Assembly: GCF_035621475.1 (NCBI RefSeq)
Contig: NZ_CP141799.1
Location: forward strand, 1,290,501-1,354,500
Direction: 5' to 3'
DNA: 64,000 nucleotides
DNA from: Pseudomonas paeninsulae
GTDB taxonomy: Bacteria > Pseudomonadota > Gammaproteobacteria > Pseudomonadales > Pseudomonadaceae
The position numbers and the translations under genes are program-made. Shown piece after piece: positions 61,503-64,000 of the stretch (the stretch's first letter is position 1; each line of letters begins with the position of its first letter). The notes below the pieces were generated by a model, which searched no databases, was not told where the DNA came from, and saw nothing but the letters and a program-made list of their open reading frames with translations.

Positions 61503-62265
61503 AATTCGCCGAGAAAGTCACCCTGATCACCGGCGCCGCCGGCGGTGTCGGCCAGGCCTTGGCCTTGCTGTTTGCCCGTGAGGGCGCGCGGCTGATGCTC
61601 TCCGACCGCGAAGAGGCCGGCTGCGCAAAGATCGCCGAGAAGGCCCGCGCCCTCGGCGCCGAGGTCAGCTACCTGGCTGGCGACCTGCGTGAGAAGAGCT
61701 ATTGCGAGGCAGTGGTCAGTGCGGCCGTGGAAAGCTTCGGCGGCCTCGACATCGTACTGAACAACGCCGGGATCATTCCGCGCGGCACCATCGAGGAAAC
61801 CACCGACGAGATGTGGTTCGACGCCATGGGCGTCAATCTCAATGCGGTGTTTTACATCTGTCGCGCAGCGATTCCGCACATGAAGGGGCGTGCAGGCGCG
61901 GCCATCGTCAACACGTCCTCGGTGTGGGGCATCTATCCAGGCCCGGCCATGTCGCCTACTGCACCAGCAAGGGCGCGGTGGCAGCGCTGAGCAAGAACCT
62001 CGGCCGCGACTGCGCGCCGCTGGGCATCCGGGTCAATGCCGTGTGCCCGCACGAGATCAACACGCCGATGATTCGCAGCGGCTTCGAACGCCGCGGCCTG
62101 GACCCGGATAAAGCCGTCGAGGAACTGAACAAGAGCGTGCCCCTGGGACGCATCGCCGAGCCGGAAGACATCGCCGACGTGATCGCCTTTCTGGCCTCGA
62201 ACGAGGCGCGTTATATCGCCGGTGAAGCTTTAGAAGTGACCGGCGCCAAGCCGGTTTCGGGCTAA
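61499..62265 (+). pseudogene. SDR dehydrogenase interrupted by a single-base frameshift
   Basis: Codons from 61499 encode a short-chain dehydrogenase N-terminus (KVTLITGAAGGVGQALALLF, NNAG at DIVLNNAGIIP, active-site Ser in NTSSVWGIYPG). At about 61947 the frame is lost. The missing part, including the catalytic Tyr-x-x-x-Lys (VAYCTSKGAVAALSKNL) and GIRVNAVCPHEINTP, continues in the -1 frame from 61948 to the stop at 62265. One C appears to be lost in the GGCC(C)AT run. This is either a real inactivation or a sequencing error. Start coupled to the MmgE/PrpD stop. Confidence 0.85.
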
Positions 62266-62275
62266 GGAGATGAAT

Positions 62276-63034
62276 ATGTTGCTCAAGGGAAAAAACGCCC
62301 TGGTCACCGGCGGTGGTCGCGGCATCGGCCGCGGCATTACCGAAAAACTGCTGGCCGCTGGCGCGCGGGTGCTGGTGGCCCAGCGTCAGGCGCTGGACGC
62401 GGAGCTGGCGAGTAACCCGGAGGTGTTCTTCGTCGAAGCGGATCTGGCCGAGTCCGGCGCCCCGCGCTTGATCGCCCAGGCCGCGGCCGAACTGCTCGGC
62501 GGCATCGACGTGCTGGTGAATAACGCCGGCTTCATGGCCGAGCAGCCGATCGAGGCCATGAGCGAGCAGGACTGGGACCGGATGATGGTGGTCAATCTGC
62601 GCGCGCCGGTGTTCCTGGTCCGTGAACTGCTGGCGCAGATGCGCCAGCGCGGTGGTGGCAGCATCATTAACATCGGTTCGATCGAAGGCCTCGGCGCCAA
62701 CCCGCAGCATGCCGCTTACTGCGCCTCCAAGGCGGGCGTGCATGGCCTGACCCGGGCGCTGGCGGTGGACCTGGGCCGCGACGGGGTGCGCTGCAATGCC
62801 ATCGCGCCAGGCTGGATCGATTCGGACCTGAGCAATGCCTACATCAACGCCCAGGTCGATCCGGTTGGCGCGCGCCAGGGCTTGCTGGCCATGCACCCGG
62901 TCGGGCGCACCGGCACCCCGCAGGACGTAGGCGGCGCGGTGGTGTTTCTCGCCTCGGACGAGGCGGCCTTCGTCACCGGCCAGGTGCTGGTAGTCGATGG
63001 CGGGCGCACCGCCAAGTTGCCCCTGCCGTTCTGA
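62276..63034 (+). CDS. SDR-family oxidoreductase
   Basis: This 252-residue classical SDR has the cofactor motif VTGGGRGIGRGI, LVNNAGFMAEQP, the active-site Ser-Tyr-Lys in IINIGSIEGLG and YCASKAG, and the C-terminal VTGQVLVVDGG. It probably oxidises or reduces a hydroxy/keto compound in the same pathway as the MmgE/PrpD protein. AAGGAG lies 8 bases upstream of the ATG at 62276. An ATG at 62270 would be too close to that ribosome-binding site. It is intact, unlike its neighbour. Confidence 0.9.
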   Translation: MLLKGKNALVTGGGRGIGRGITEKLLAAGARVLVAQRQALDAELASNPEVFFVEADLAESGAPRLIAQAAAELLGGIDVLVNNAGFMAEQPIEAMSEQDWDRMMVVNLRAPVFLVRELLAQMRQRGGGSIINIGSIEGLGANPQHAAYCASKAGVHGLTRALAVDLGRDGVRCNAIAPGWIDSDLSNAYINAQVDPVGARQGLLAMHPVGRTGTPQDVGGAVVFLASDEAAFVTGQVLVVDGGRTAKLPLPF

Positions 63035-63205
63035 GTCGCTGAGCGTGGCACGGTGGTCACGCGCCTCCAAGTGTCGGAAATAGGCACCTGGGGCGCGTTC
63101 GCTTGTAATAAAGTGCAGCGGATAAACTGGATGTCGAGCGGCTGCCCGCCGACCGGCGCCGCCCCCGGCTCCAGCCCAGCAGATTTCAGCCCTTGAAGGC
63201 CTGGC

Positions 63206-63927
<722 letters not shown>

Positions 63928-63931
<4 letters not shown>

Positions 63932-64000
63932 AGCGCGCGGCGCTGGCGCTGCTGCTGGGCCTGCTGGCGCCGGTGGCCCAGGCGCGCGAACTGTTGGCCT
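63928..64000 (+). CDS. Exported protein, N-terminal fragment (partner of the response regulator)
   Basis: A GTG overlapping the response regulator's stop (GTGA) begins a hydrophobic signal sequence, VKRAALALLLGLLAPVAQARELLA, which runs off the window. Translational coupling to an OmpR-type regulator suggests a sensor kinase with a cleaved periplasmic domain or a periplasmic TorT-like sensor. The visible 24 codons cannot decide. Confidence 0.6.

Overview
The window is a GC-rich chromosomal segment of a Pseudomonas species. This rests on the gene families present (mqo, ppc, adk, tsaB, rsmC, a PchP-type phosphatase, a DUF1302/DUF1329 pair, a 'type 1 pili tip component' small protein, betaine-type Rieske genes) and on the codon style. 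The species is not determined. I see no rRNA, tRNA or CRISPR array.

Layout. 1-13.8 kb is core chromosome: the start of a UspA-like gene, small envelope proteins, a PilZ protein, mqo, an acyltransferase, a CPXCG/DUF2007 pair, a divergent SRAP protein, an M48 lipoprotein, a TMEM165/GDT1 exporter preceded by a yybP-ykoY-type manganese riboswitch, rsmC, hprA and a LysE exporter. 13.8-22.8 kb holds a thiolase remnant, an acyl-CoA ligase, a DUF1302/DUF1329 operon (the DUF1302 gene has an AT-rich central patch), a (CCTA)9 microsatellite and a MalT/LuxR-type regulator. 23-32 kb holds an IS1182-type insertion with CTAG target duplications just upstream of ppc, then adk, pchP, tsaB and a DUF72 gene. 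32-35.8 kb is a NemR-like electrophile-response unit: a TetR regulator and an operon of YqhD-type reductase, CurA-like reductase and DJ-1-like protein. Near-identical 17-bp operators precede the regulator and the operon.

35.8-45 kb and 52.2-59.8 kb look like two halves of one quaternary-ammonium (betaine) catabolic programme. The first half has a GbcA-like Rieske oxygenase, a GbcB-like reductase, an amine-oxidising flavoprotein, an aldehyde dehydrogenase, a DapA-family lyase, a LysR regulator and an EamA transporter. The second has an N-methylproline-demethylase-like flavoenzyme, a TetR regulator, a ProC-like reductase and a ProVWX-type ABC importer. A recurring 15-bp dyad, ATAAC-N5-GTTAT, lies around the LysR gene and operon and also upstream of the ABC importer about 15 kb away, which suggests shared control. 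The substrate is inferred to be proline betaine or hydroxyproline betaine and is not proven.

Between the halves (45.1-52.2 kb) is a decayed integron. Two attC sites and an attI-like site bound two minus-strand cassettes, a PIN-like protein and a three-helix membrane protein, and I see no integrase gene. Two copies of a 1635-bp IS4-type element sit at exactly the same position in the two attC sites, in opposite orientations, each with the same 12-bp duplication. One copy is itself split by an IS3-family element that carries a canonical A AAA AAG frameshift signal.

59.8-64 kb holds a MITE-like repeat, an MmgE/PrpD protein, two SDR dehydrogenases (the first frameshifted), an OmpR-type response regulator and the first codons of a translationally coupled exported protein.
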